Assembly (NCBI GenBank): GCA_020055645.1
Contig: CM034548.1
Span: forward strand, 930,001 to 994,000
Direction: 5' to 3'
DNA from: Tomocerus qinae
Taxonomy: Eukaryota > Arthropoda > Collembola > Entomobryomorpha > Tomoceridae
DNA: 64,000 bases
In this document: piece after piece, positions 11,161-21,109 of the stretch
Layout of the letters: every line of letters begins with the position of its first letter
Numbering within the stretch: position 1 is the first letter of the stretch
The notes under the pieces: model-generated
Databases searched by the model: none
What the model was told of the DNA's origin: nothing
Seen by the model: only the letters and a program-made list of their open reading frames with translations
Made by a program: the position numbers and the translations under genes

Positions 11161-11891
11161 TGGCTAAAATTTTCGCGCGAAAATTATAGTATTCTTTTCT
11201 CTCGGTGCCCCCCCCCCCTTCCCGAAATTGTTTCCTAGCTGCGGCCTTGCCCTGGTGACGAGCCATATGACCATAAAAAGGCTATAAATAAAGATACAAA
11301 TGAGAAATTTTCCAGCTTCTTTTAATTTCATTTCATTTAGGTGTTTAAAACCCTCGATGTTGAATTATAACCTCAATCTCACACCAAACTGCAGGATATT
11401 TTGAAGTAAATAACATTGAAGAACTCTGGAGAGGTAAAAAATTTGAAAGAAAAGGACGAATAGAAAATTTTTCACGTAGAGAATTGCTTCAATTTTATCA
11501 AATAGCCGTTTATTTGACTTTATTCAATACTAGTCATGTTCCAAATAATACCGGGGTCCGGGGCTCAAATATCGATTTATCGATTTTGCAAATAGTAATT
11601 ACAATATTACAAAACAAAATAGTAATAACAATAGTAAAACCAACGAGGCTAATAAAAGGCCCCATCCTTAGATTAGGTTTAATTATGATGAATTAGGTTA
11701 GGTTTTTGGGGTGGGCGACCACCCTAGGATGGCCGGGAAGCCGGAAAGGTAGGACTTAAAGTACTTTTTATTAAGACTCATAAATATGACCCTAAACTCC
11801 TGTAGGCAAATGGGACAAATATGACCTAAATTTAAACGGTGTTTTTTAAACCCATCGGACAAATTATAACCTAACCTAACCTAACAAAAAT

Positions 11892-11996
11892 ATATAACTG
11901 GTTGGCTGGAACAGTAACGTACATCCATTGCCTTGGGTAACTAGGTACCTAGTTAGCCAAAATATTTTTTTTACTGTTCCAGTCAACCAGTCATAT
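11892..11996. mobile_element. 105-bp fold-back MITE
   Basis: Inverted arms ATATAACTGGTTGGCTGGAA and the rest of CAGTAA on the left match TTACTGTTCCAGTCAACCAGT then CATAT on the right. A second inner palindrome, CTAGGTACCTAG, sits in the loop. It lies next to TTAGGTTAGGTT-like repeats at 11690 and 11870. No target duplication is clear. Confidence 0.65.
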
Positions 11997-12251
11997 TTAG
12001 GCTCAGATTTCATAAATTCAGAATTCATCCTACCTTTCCGTTCTCTGGTGATCATACATAGTTGAATATTGTATATCGTATTAGCTAGATAGTAATTTTG
12101 CACTATCAGATTGTACATTACATTACATAGTATATCACAGACGTTTATTTTGGAATGAGATTGAAGAGCAGACAGAGACGGGAGTAAATGTGCATGCATG
12201 TGCTAAAGCTAAAGCAAAGCTTACTGCAAGTGGATTAATGAGTATTGGGAG

Positions 12252-12443
12252 CTATTGAATGTCACTTCTGGAGATCAACTGGAGATTCTCTTGCTCCATT
12301 TGTTCCATAGAAATCAGACTTGCATTCAGTCGGATTGTTCTGACCGAACAGTCAAGATCCAGCAGCTTTTCGTCCAAATCTGATTGCATAGTACCCGAGT
12401 AGTCTGTGATTGTGTCTTTTTCTGTCGTTCTCCCCTTTCTTGT
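12252..12443 (-). CDS. possible terminal exon of unknown gene
   Basis: The minus-strand acceptor TTATCTAAG is followed by 64 in-frame codons ending in TAG. The peptide starts TRKGRTTEKDTITDYSG and continues through DLDEKLLDLDCSVRTIRLN to SLISMEQMEQENLQLISRS; it is polar, predicted helical, and more protein-like than random frames here. No domain is recognised, and there is no upstream exon I can name. Could equally be chance. Confidence 0.22.
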   Translation of the reverse strand, partial: TRKGRTTEKDTITDYSGTMQSDLDEKLLDLDCSVRTIRLNASLISMEQMEQENLQLISRSDIQ

Positions 12444-12826
12444 CTTAGATAAGATCCGTGACCAGAAAATTAAAAAAAGGTTGGGCTGGCGTAATGTGAC
12501 TGTGTTGTAACTTCCTTCTCGGCCACAGAATACCTTTCGGCGTATTCCTATTAGAATGACCGACATAAATAAATATATTACAGATTGTAAATTCATAAAT
12601 ATGTGTATACGTTTGAATTTTTCCTACAGACTGAGATTTATTTGAAATTTCCCCAAAGTTTGCATTCATATCCTTATGTTTTAAACCTCCGTTTTCAAAA
12701 TTCTGAGTTCAAAATTCAACATTGACCCCATATTTAAAATTTTTTAATTATCCCATAATTTTTCCAACCACTGTAGAAAATAAAAGTATATTTAAATTTT
12801 TGTATTTACAAATTTAATATAATAAC

Positions 12827-12933
12827 CTAAGGGAAATACCGATGATTTTTTCGGAATTGTTTTTATTACTGTGATTGGTGGCCTGCTGAATTTCTCTTGA
12901 GTGCTAGGTTCGCCCCTTAGCTGGGTTCACTAG
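12827..12933 (+). mobile_element. 3' end of a Helitron-like element, second terminus type
   Basis: About 105 bp shared with 56733-56840: TTTTTATTACTG, then TGAATTTCTCTTGAGTGCTA, then GGTTCGCCCC and GGGTTCACTAG. Both copies stop at CTAG followed by T, the rule for Helitron 3' ends, and have a weak GGGGCG/CCC-type fold just before it. The body of the element is not recognisable upstream. Confidence 0.5.
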
Positions 12934-13194
12934 TATTATTATAACATCAGAAATCAGAACAATAATAAAAATTTACATTTAAGATGATTATTGGTGATTA
13001 TATTATAGATGGTAATTGAATGGAAACGTTTAGCTCAGAATGTCAGAGCTCAGAATGTCAGAGCTCATAACTTAGGTACTGAGTTGTACGATAAGGTTGA
13101 GATTGAATAAATTAGTTCTACGTACCATATACCTTAACTTATAAAACTTAAAGGTTTAAGGAGCTTATTTTCATGGGAAGAACAATCATAGTGT

Positions 13195-13385
13195 TTGACC
13201 AAGACCAGTTTACTTTTGGCAGTAGGACCAGTTGGTATTTAGCAAGACAAGTTTACTTTTGGCAGTAGGACCAGTTGGTTTTTAGCAAGACCAGTTTACT
13301 AACGCGGGAGGACCAGTTGGTAATTGACCAAGACCAGTTTACTTTATACCTAAAATACCAGTTTACTAGGACCAGTTTACATAGA
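13195..13385. repeat. minisatellite, GACCAGTTTACTTTTGGCAG type
   Basis: Three to four imperfect copies of a ~57-bp unit built from GACCAGTTTACTTTTGGCAG, TAGGACCAGTTGG and TTTAGCAA. Not coding. Confidence 0.6.
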
Positions 13386-13455
13386 ACCCCTCATATCATA
13401 TCATCATATCATATCATAGTTTATTTAGTACCAAATAGTTTAATTCATATAGGAT
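13386..13455 (-). mobile_element. LINE 3' tail fragment
   Basis: In minus orientation it reads GTACTAAATAAACTATGAT followed by ATATGATATGATGATATGAT repeats. The LINE at 32.2-34.5 kb ends the same way (AATAAAGCTATGATTTGATTTG), so this is probably the 3' end of a related, almost fully truncated copy. Confidence 0.4.
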
Positions 13456-13756
13456 GAAATGTGTTAACAACAATCAGCACCGAAGAGGCAAGCCAGTTCT
13501 GTTACCTTACTCCCTCAATCAAAGCTGAGTCGTTGCCAATTATATATTGATAGTCACTATTGTAGAAAATTTTATAGTGAAGACACTTTCTTACTCCTAA
13601 TTATGATCATTTTGATCATAAATACATGTGGTCAGAATTGTTTTACAAATATCCCAATCTATATAATAATCTACTTAACAAAATTATTTTCCCTATTGTA
13701 ATATCAAATACTGGTTTAACAGTTAACCTACTCCAGGGATGCTCTAGAAGTCCACA

Positions 13757-13872
13757 AATGAGCAGGTACAAGTACTCAAATGTATCCGGATATACATTTA
13801 AACAGGTGGAGGTACTCAAATGTACCCGGATACATTTAAACAGGTGCAGGTACTCAAATGTATCCCAGTGAA
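13757..13872. repeat. minisatellite, ~45-bp unit
   Basis: Two and a half copies of a unit containing GGTACTCAAATGTATCCGGA and TACATTTAAACAGGTG. The copies differ by a few bases. It makes short open frames on both strands that are not genes. Confidence 0.65.
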
Positions 13873-14084
13873 TATCCATAAATGAATAACATTGTGTGGT
13901 TTAGGACTTACTGAATTACTAAAGATCACATAACGATTTAAATAATTGATTTACAAAGCTTTGCATGGTGAGATGGTGTGGGTAGATTCGATTTCACAGT
14001 CTCCACTCTCCACGGAAGAATATTAGTATTAGAGAGAAAGTCTTAGTTTTTATATAGTATAGATGTAATTCTTCTTCATTTCAG

Positions 14085-14204
14085 TCTCATAAACCGATTC
14101 ATCGTGTGCTGAGCCACTTTAAAGAGGATCTTCCTCAGGCCAAGCTCCGCCGTTTCTCATGCTTGCTTGGCAGTCTCACTGTCTCACTAAACATTGTTGC
14201 ATAG
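14085..14204 (+). CDS. possible terminal exon of unknown gene
   Basis: A good acceptor (TTCTTCTTCATTTCAG) is followed by 39 in-frame codons and TAG: it starts SHKPIHRVLSHFKEDLPQAK and ends LGSLTVSLNIVA. Only the splice signal and the open frame support it, and no family is recognised. Confidence 0.2.
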   Translation, partial: SHKPIHRVLSHFKEDLPQAKLRRFSCLLGSLTVSLNIVA

Positions 14205-14809
14205 AGCTAACCTGCTAATCTGTATACCCAGGCAGAAAAGATGAACAGGGATCTGCAAGCCGTTATATACGCTTCGCCGATAATTGGCCACTTTTCCGCA
14301 AACAATATTTAGAAAACTTAATATGTCCACACATTTATCAACAGAAAAATTTCGTCACAATAGAAAAAAATTTATAATAGCTCAAGTACCGAATTATCGC
14401 CAGGATTTATTCGTATAACTTATATGCTCCTAGTCGGTTTCGAACTTCAACTCTTAGACTCTTACCTATACTCATTTCTAACTCCTCTACACAACTACCT
14501 ATGTTGACACTACTAACGTCAGCTAAGAAACACTCAAGCTAAATCGTAAACATAAAAATTGACTGTGTTAGGTTATAGTTAAAGCTTGGAAAGCTTTTAT
14601 GTGCCGATTGCAAGCAATTGTGTAACTGCAAAGAAAGGTAAAGAAAAAATGCAGAACATTGACAACCCCAATTTGGGGTAACCGATTTCAAAATGCAGCC
14701 GACAAAATAGAGCACAAAATTCTGCAGGGGGTGGCGTGGCTCTATCTGTGGTGTTCTTTGTAACAGGGGTTCGTACAATAAAGAAAGAGACGAGTTTGTC
14801 AAATTCCCA

Positions 14810-15232
14810 TACCCAGCCACGTTGGCTTGGTGGAGTACTCAGTCGTCTGACTAATCAATGTGTGCTTCCACTGCCAGTTCGATTCTTTGGCTGGGTGAAA
14901 TGGCCGAGGGCTGTTTAAAGGCGAGTGTTTGAGTTGTCAAGGTGGAATTAAGACAAAGGTTAAGCACGAACCCGCAATTTCAAGGGCCGTCCTATTGATA
15001 CCACGTATGTGCTCCTGTGTACGTAGAGTAGCTTTGGATAACCTGTCTTTGTTGGGCTAGTAGACTTCCGATAACAGTCCCACGACAGTGACTCGTAAAT
15101 GACAGCCTTAGGCTTCTCGGGTATTAATTAACAACAATACCAGTGTTGAGGGAGTTGGCAATAGGCCCGTAATGCGGCCTGCGCCCAGTACTATCACTTT
15201 GTAGTGAGGCAGTACACCCCATATAACATACA
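14810..15232 (+). mobile_element. tRNA-derived SINE with 14-bp target duplication
   Basis: The head folds like a tRNA: ACCCAGCC pairs with GGCTGGGT as an acceptor-like stem, GGCTTGGTGGAG is an A box, and CCAGTTCGATTCTTTGG a B box (RNA polymerase III promoter elements). The body continues for about 330 bp with no frame. Direct repeats TTGTCAAATTCCCA at 14796-14809 and 15233-15246 mark LINE-type insertion. No long poly-A tail is visible. Confidence 0.7.
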
Positions 15233-15540
15233 TTGTCAAATTCCCAATCCCATGCATTTCTCCTACTCCGAAGGTAATTTCAATTTAAAAAATGGAAGGA
15301 CTTTTAAAGATTTTAGCCCCCTCTGAAAATCCGTAGGATATTGTTTTCCCACGGGGATTTATTATCAATGTTGTGCGCATCGACGAGTAAGCCTTAACTC
15401 AAACTCACTAACTCAATTCAAAATTCAGTCCACCCATTTCTGCAAATGGCACCCAAATTTTCATTAAAAAATTCAAAAATATTTTTATTTACATTAGACT
15501 AATGGAAAATACAAATTCTGAAAAAATATTCTGAACATTC

Positions 15541-15715
15541 CTACAAGCACGTATCCAGTAGGGGGCGGGAGGGGCGCAGCGCCCCCCCTAAATCTGAGAA
15601 AAAGAGAAGATTTTTCTCAAAAAAGACCAATAATTGCAAAAAATTTTTGCGCTTCGCGTGAATATGTCATAATAATAATATGTGTAATATAATTTCTGGA
15701 TACGTGCCTCCTAGT
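15541..15715. mobile_element. GC-ended repeat of the GCGCTTCGCG family, copy 1
   Basis: It contains GGGGCGCAGCGCCCCCCCTA, then AAATCTGAGAAAAAGAGAAG, and TTTTTGCGCTTCGCG. Related blocks lie at about 23071-23242, 23550-23809, 40553-40802 and 41590-41710. All have a C- or G-run, an AAATCTGAG- or GAAATCCAAG-type segment, AAAATTTTTTG and (in most) a GCGCTTCGCGCG palindrome, with no coding sequence. Probably a non-autonomous DNA transposon family. Confidence 0.5.
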
Positions 15716-15719
15716 ATAA

Positions 15720-17225
15720 TGGCGCACTAGAAAATACGACAATATATAGCTCATTCGAAAGATCTCGTTGAGTGCGTAACGAATATGGTATTTATTTTGG
15801 GGCAACCTTCCAAATAAGAAAGTCATGGTCGATCAAAGTGGAAAATATGACTATTTCGATACCAATATTCTCAGAAAAAGAAGAGTTGCAAGTCCTTTAA
15901 GCATCGATGTTTTGCTTTTCAAGTTGAATTTAACTATGGCAACGGAGTTAAAAACAACATGTAGGCTTGGTTTTGAAAACTTGGAAAGGTTGTTACAATG
16001 GAAATTGGTCTAACGTGCCATTTTCAATTTTCATCAATTTTAAAATGACTGGTCACAATTTGCATCTTTTAAAACCTAACCTAATTAAAATTGTTAAATT
16101 GAACAAAGGATGTGGTCACATATTTCCATTTTTTAACCTAAATTAATGGAAATTGGGCGTTGCGGGAAATTTTTGGCTATTTCAAGCTAAATATGCAAAA
16201 ATAGGCATTTATAGACACTATCAAACTGAAAATAAGATCACAAGTGAAACGTAAAAATACGAGTTATTTCCTGCATTTGACAAAACGGTAAAAATAGGCA
16301 CCTGCCTTTGCCTTAACTGCCTTTTGGGGATCTAGTTATAATATAAAATTAGTCTAACATCTTCGACTCTGACTTAGTAGTTGACTACTGCATCCTGAAA
16401 CTTCTCTATATCTCGGAATATGGATGCGTGATCCCATTATGTTTAATTGGGTCGGACATGACCTGGAGGTCATATATACCCAAATGTATCTAAATGTAGG
16501 GTGAATCATGAAACAACAGTCATTCAGTTTCAAACTTGCCGAGTATCGTCTCACTGTTGCATGTATCGTTATTTTTGCCTCTTTTCTGACCTGACCTAAT
16601 AAAAAAATCAATTGAGCGGAATCGGGTGCATCCACTTCAGCAATGAGTATTTTTGGTTCTATACATCACAGAAAGTCGTTTAGTTTAATAGCTCTTTCAA
16701 AGAAAGTCTCTTATGCAATAATTTTGACTTCGATCGCATTCTAACCACTTTACTTGACTCGAACAACTTCTTTCGACTTCTAATCATTTCGTTTCGCATC
16801 ATATTTCGACTTCGTTGGTTCCAGTGTTACTTTGATTGGCATCTTTTTGCACCGTATAAACCTTGATATCTTGAATCTTGTGACCTTTGACACCCTTGAT
16901 TCCTGCTCTACACCTGTGTTACTAAAGTATATTTTTACTTTTAGTAGGTAGGTCGGACCAGAGCCAAATAATAGGGATGGGTGGCTAAAGAATGAAAGTT
17001 TTATATTTCTGAAAACTGAAGCTTTTATTCCCTAGTGGTGCAACAGTTACAACCAATAGAAGGGCAAGTTTAGAGCAATGTACGACTACGACTTTATCGT
17101 GCTATGCTTTTTAGCGACAGTTTCGTTCGCTCGAGACTTTTTGGATGACTATCCTACTGGTGGTCATTAATATAGTCATCTCTATATATAATCGTAGACT
17201 TGATAAATTTACCTGTCTAGTGTCT
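15720..17225. other. unassigned DNA, no gene seen
   Basis: Only scattered open stretches without domain similarity (for example on the minus strand at 16354-16635). 16700-16800 has several TTCGACTTC repeats. The region ends at the Helitron 3' terminus at 17238. Confidence 0.3.
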
Positions 17226-17368
17226 ATATAATATATACTAGTAAAGTGACCCGTCCTACGGACGGGGAAATAACAGTACCAACGCCAATAACAATATCAA
17301 CGCTTGTGTTCCTTAAAAGATTCAAACTCTCAAGCGTAAAATCAGTAAACTTTTTTGCAGTCAATGTG

Positions 17369-17960
17369 AATTGAGTGTGAAATGTAATATGGAGTGAGTG
17401 CCGAGTACAACATGGAATGAGTGTGGAGTACTATATGGAGTGAGAGTGGAGTACTATATGGAGTGAGTGTGGAGTACGATATGGAGTGAGTGCGGAGTAC
17501 AACATGGAGTGAATGTGGAGTACGACATGGAGTGAGTGTGGAGTACGACATGGAGTGAGTGTGGAGTACGACGTACGATTTGGTGTGAGTGTGGAATACA
17601 ATATGGAGTGAGTGTGGAATACAATATGGAGTGAGTGTGGAGTACATTATGGAGTAAAAAATGTAATGCGATACGGAGAGATAATAGAGTACAGTATGGA
17701 GTAAAAATGGAATGGAATATGAAGAGATAATAGAGAATAATATAAAGTGAGAATGGAGTACAATATGAAGTGAAAATGAAGAGCAATATGGATTGAAAAT
17801 GGAGTACAATGTGGAGTGAATGTGGAGTAAAATATGGAGTAATTGTTTAGTATAATATGCGGTTAGTGTTACTAACAATATGTGATTAGCGTGGAGTACC
17901 ACTGTTTGATTTACAATACGCTAAGAGTGTGAGGTATAATATGGAGATAGTGTGGACATT
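17369..17960. repeat. minisatellite, 23-bp GTGGAGTACAATATGGAGTG type
   Basis: About 25 imperfect units of GTGGAGTACRAYATGGAGTG plus AGT, with some variation in length. It lies between the Helitron helicase stop and the 3' terminal hairpin. Open frames of up to 186 codons on the minus strand (LHTHSMSYSTLTP repeats) are a by-product of the repeat, not genes. Confidence 0.85.
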
Positions 17961-18121
17961 GGGTAAAACAGCTTTTGACAGAAATATCTTAAAATCATTA
18001 GAACTACGATTTTATTCAGACCATAAAAATGACAACAAAAAACTTAATTCATAGCAATCATTTTGAAAATAATTACGCTAAGCTTCAAAAAAATAATAAA
18101 TTGTAACACAAAAACACCATT

Positions 18122-18355
18122 TCATTCAAGAACATCACGATATACTACATTATTAGTAAAATTCAAATCGTCAAAAAATGAGAGACATTCAGTTTTTGTC
18201 GCTGCATCGCAAATTAAAACTTTGATATTATTTTTCAATTTGCATCTAGAAAATGCGGTATACAATTGACCATGAGTAAAAACTGGCTCTGGAAGGAAAA
18301 TGCCTACAAAATTTAGTGTCTGTCCTTGAGACTTGGTAATGGTCATGCTATAAGC
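18122..18355 (-). pseudogene. Helitron helicase, C-terminal piece (motifs V/VI)
   Basis: Reads AYSMTITKSQGQTL and FLPEPVFTHGQLYTAFSR. This is the end of the Pif1-type helicase of Helitrons (MTINKSQGQTL, VFSHGQLYVALSR), including the Q-G-Q and S-R residues of motif VI. It starts exactly where the helicase piece at 21110 breaks off; the Penelope-like element is between them. Confidence 0.9.
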
Positions 18356-18363
18356 TTAAGCTT

Positions 18364-18402
18364 GGAGTAACCTTAAGGCGGACCGCCCTAAGGTTACTCC
18401 AA
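18364..18402. repeat. hairpin at the 5' end of the Penelope-like element
   Basis: GGAGTAACCTTAAGGCGG and CCGCCCTAAGGTTACTCC form an 18-bp stem with one mismatch around a single A. It directly follows AAGCTTAAGCTT, which abuts the Helitron helicase sequence. Penelope-like elements often carry inverted or tandem terminal copies, so this may be a vestige of such a junction. Confidence 0.7.
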
Positions 18403-18662
18403 AAAGGAAAATATCAAGGAATAGCAAAGAAAATACTTCTGAATCAACAACAACTGTCCAATATTATAACCAAGATCGCCAGAAAAGAGTTTTTCATTGG
18501 AAGAATTACAAGCACGAAAATAATAAAAAATCTGCCCACCAATCGTCAAATTCTGCGCTTTCTTCTACTGCACTTTCTTCTAAATTGTCAAAACTCGACT
18601 AGGATACAGCCATTGGTGATTACCATACAAAAACAAAAAAGAAAAATCGGAGATTTCGTAAT

Positions 18663-20636
18663 ATGAAAAAAGTTTTCCAGTTCGATAAAGACGTAAGTAA
18701 AAAACATAACAATAAGTTGTACAAATTATATAATTGCGTACAATCATCTTCTAATATTATTCATAATTTATCAGATATAATAATACCTATTGCATATAGT
18801 CGCGTTTTGTCCCTAGGACTTAAGTTTAGTATGCACTGCTACCCCAATATCAATTCAATTAAATCCGCTTTCTCAGAATGTACAAGGAAAATAGCATGGA
18901 AAATTGATTTAAATACACAAGGAAAAATTAATAGTAACATTTCTAATTTTGATAAATGGAAAATTGATACTAAACGACATCTAAAATCTTTACAAAATGA
19001 GACAATTGCAATTCACAGTGAAATAGAAAATGAGTTATTTCCAAATCCTAATTTACTAAATGAGTTCGAACAAAAAATTAAAGCTAATATCACATACAAA
19101 GAGTTTTTACCACTAAATCTTCTTTACTCTATAAAAGAGTTTTTAGAGAGAAATGAATTGATGGTTAATAATTCAGATAAAAACGCCGGAATATGTGTTT
19201 TTCATAAAGCGAAATATATTGACGCGGTATCTGAGCATTTAAACGATTTGAATGTTTATCACCCGTCCACTAGAACACATTTTCTGCGCGCAGTAGATGA
19301 TTTTACAGATAAACTTAAATGCTTTGAAAAAGACATTAATAGACCGAAGTTTATTTCTAATTTTATTCCTACAAATCCATCACCTTCTAATTTCTCTGGG
19401 TTGTTAAAAATTCATAAAGATTTTGAGGATTTCCCCAAAATTAGACCAATTTGTAGTACACTACGTACACATAACCGTTCCACTAGCAAGCTTTTAGACA
19501 CGTTCCTTCAACCACTTAGTTTATTTGTACCAGACTTATTGATAGATACAACACACTTATTAATCTTATTAAATAACATTAATCTTAAAAGTGATTGTAA
19601 ATATACACTGGTTACGATAGACATAGTTGCTTTGTATACTAATTTATTAGTTTCCAAATGTAAAGATCACTGTCTTACCTATTTCGATAAATATGGCCAT
19701 CTAATTACACTTTCGATTGAAATCAATAGATCAAATCTTAAAACTTTATTAGACTTAAGCCTAGACAGTAATTTTATAAAATTTAACGATTCATTCTTTA
19801 CACAAGCTAAAGGCATACAGATGGGTGGTCCTGCGTCTTGTTCTATAGCAAATATAACGGTATTTGAGGAAATCAAACACTTGTTCCAAAATGCAAAAGA
19901 AATAGTTTTTAATAAACGATTTCTAGATGACATATTTATGATTGTTAACTCTACAGAAATTCAAGATATTGATAGTTGGCTAAAAGAAAAGTTTGTTCAC
20001 TCTTTCTTAGATTTCACCTACTCTTTCAGTGACGCAAAAATCAATTTCCTTGATGTCAATATTCAACTCAATGAAGATAATAGTATAAGTACCTCTATGT
20101 ATAAAAAACCTATGTCAAGACAAAAATACTTGCATTACTATTCTAATCATCCTTGTCATCTTAAAGATTCACTACCATACTCACAAGGTCTAAGAGTTAT
20201 CAGAATAGAATCGGATATAAATAGTAGACAAATAGAATTAAGTGAAATGCTGTATAATTTTGAAACTAGGTGCTATCCTAGAGCAGTACTAGTTAATACA
20301 TTTAATAAATTGAGAGATATTGATAGAACTACATTGTTAATACCTAAAGGTGATTTACATTTAACTAACTTTAGAATAAACAATCCCGAAATTTTGTCTA
20401 AATACAATATCGTTAACATGGTAAATGAAGAACACATCAATATTTTATCTAAAACTTACTGTATAGTTCCTTTTTACAGATCAATTCAAGATTTCAGGAA
20501 AATAATTAAGGAAATGATCTACTCTGAACTCAACAAATGTAAAAATATTAAATACAATAAGGCCATTTCAGAAACGGTAATAATAACCTCTTATACGCGA
20601 ACTAAAAATATTGCAGAGTTAGTTTCTGGTAATTAA
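18663..20636 (+). CDS. Penelope-like reverse transcriptase
   Basis: 657 residues. RT landmarks in order: DKNAGICVF (172-180), GLLKIHK (246-252), KIRPICS (259-265), motif A VTIDIVALYTN (317-327, catalytic D320), motif B GIQMGGPAS (384-392), motif C RFLDDIF (419-425, the DD pair at 422-423), KINFLDV (459-465), YKKP (480-483) and HYYSNHPCHLKDSLPYSQGL (491-510). These are the hallmarks of Penelope-like rather than LINE or LTR enzymes. The frame ends at ITSYTRTKNIAELVSGN, which in canonical family members is the link to a C-terminal GIY-YIG endonuclease; no such domain follows. The enzyme would copy its RNA into the nicked target. The ATG at 18663 is the first in frame; the frame upstream is K/S-rich. 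Confidence 0.9.
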   Translation: MKKVFQFDKDVSKKHNNKLYKLYNCVQSSSNIIHNLSDIIIPIAYSRVLSLGLKFSMHCYPNINSIKSAFSECTRKIAWKIDLNTQGKINSNISNFDKWKIDTKRHLKSLQNETIAIHSEIENELFPNPNLLNEFEQKIKANITYKEFLPLNLLYSIKEFLERNELMVNNSDKNAGICVFHKAKYIDAVSEHLNDLNVYHPSTRTHFLRAVDDFTDKLKCFEKDINRPKFISNFIPTNPSPSNFSGLLKIHKDFEDFPKIRPICSTLRTHNRSTSKLLDTFLQPLSLFVPDLLIDTTHLLILLNNINLKSDCKYTLVTIDIVALYTNLLVSKCKDHCLTYFDKYGHLITLSIEINRSNLKTLLDLSLDSNFIKFNDSFFTQAKGIQMGGPASCSIANITVFEEIKHLFQNAKEIVFNKRFLDDIFMIVNSTEIQDIDSWLKEKFVHSFLDFTYSFSDAKINFLDVNIQLNEDNSISTSMYKKPMSRQKYLHYYSNHPCHLKDSLPYSQGLRVIRIESDINSRQIELSEMLYNFETRCYPRAVLVNTFNKLRDIDRTTLLIPKGDLHLTNFRINNPEILSKYNIVNMVNEEHINILSKTYCIVPFYRSIQDFRKIIKEMIYSELNKCKNIKYNKAISETVIITSYTRTKNIAELVSGN

Positions 20637-20639
20637 ACT

Positions 20640-21050
20640 ATGTATGAATATTTCTGTGTCTCAGTCTCACTTGGTACTAATAACTTTTATGTATGTAATA
20701 TTGAAGGTTTCGTGAGAAATATAATGTGACATGTTAACTTAGCGGTTAAATTTAATCTGACTGATTGGACCACGAATATAACTTAATATGTAAAATATAT
20801 CAATAATCTGACTTATTATATTATTAATTAGGCCTTAAGTTATATTTACTAATGATTAAATTTTAAGGTAATTCCCAATGGCATACTATAATATTATATT
20901 ATGTATAAGTATATTGCTGTTTTGACTTTGTTCATTTTATACTGTAATACTCAATTTAATGTATTCATTTTTTCTGACTAATTGTTATAGCCCTGAAGAA
21001 GAATTCGAAACCGGTTGGCTAAAAAGATAATAAATTTTCACTTTCAAATT
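20640..21050. other. 3' untranslated part of the Penelope-like element
   Basis: About 400 bp, very AT-rich, after the RT stop codon. Nothing coding. It contains the hammerhead-like motif at 20988-21021 and an AATAAATTTT stretch just after it. Confidence 0.5.
20988..21021 (+). ncRNA. hammerhead-ribozyme-like motif
   Basis: TAGCC-CTGAAGA-A-GAATTC-GAAA-CCGGTT-GGCTA. CTGAAGA fits the invariant CUGANGA core and GAAA the second core box. TAGCC/GGCTA would form stem I (5 bp), GAATTC a minimal stem II, and ACCGGT a loopless palindromic stem III, with U as cleavage-site nucleotide 17. Penelope-like elements are known to carry hammerhead motifs, often minimal ones active as dimers. Stem II here is eroded, so activity is doubtful. 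Confidence 0.5.
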
Positions 21051-21109
21051 TATTAAAACTGGGAGTTAGTATTTTGCTTCATCTCTTCATTTGAGATTTC
21101 ATATATACG

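Larger units (their letters stand above)
18357..21108 (+). mobile_element. Penelope-like retroelement inserted in the Helitron
   Basis: About 2.75 kb between the two halves of the helicase. It has a hairpin at its left end (18364-18402), a long reverse transcriptase frame (18663-20636), an AT-rich 3' region and a hammerhead-like motif (20988-21021) near its right end. The exact ends and target duplication could not be fixed; the interval is set by where helicase coding stops and resumes. The element looks nearly whole in its RT part, and perhaps one break separates the RT frame from a short upstream extension. Its insertion is younger than the Helitron copy. Confidence 0.72.

Noticed and set aside
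16354-16635. 93-codon minus-strand frame
   Set aside because: No domain, no conserved feature, and no neighbouring exon.
17342-17902. Minus-strand frames rich in His, Ser, Thr and Tyr
   Set aside because: Translation of the 23-bp minisatellite; they stop with the array.
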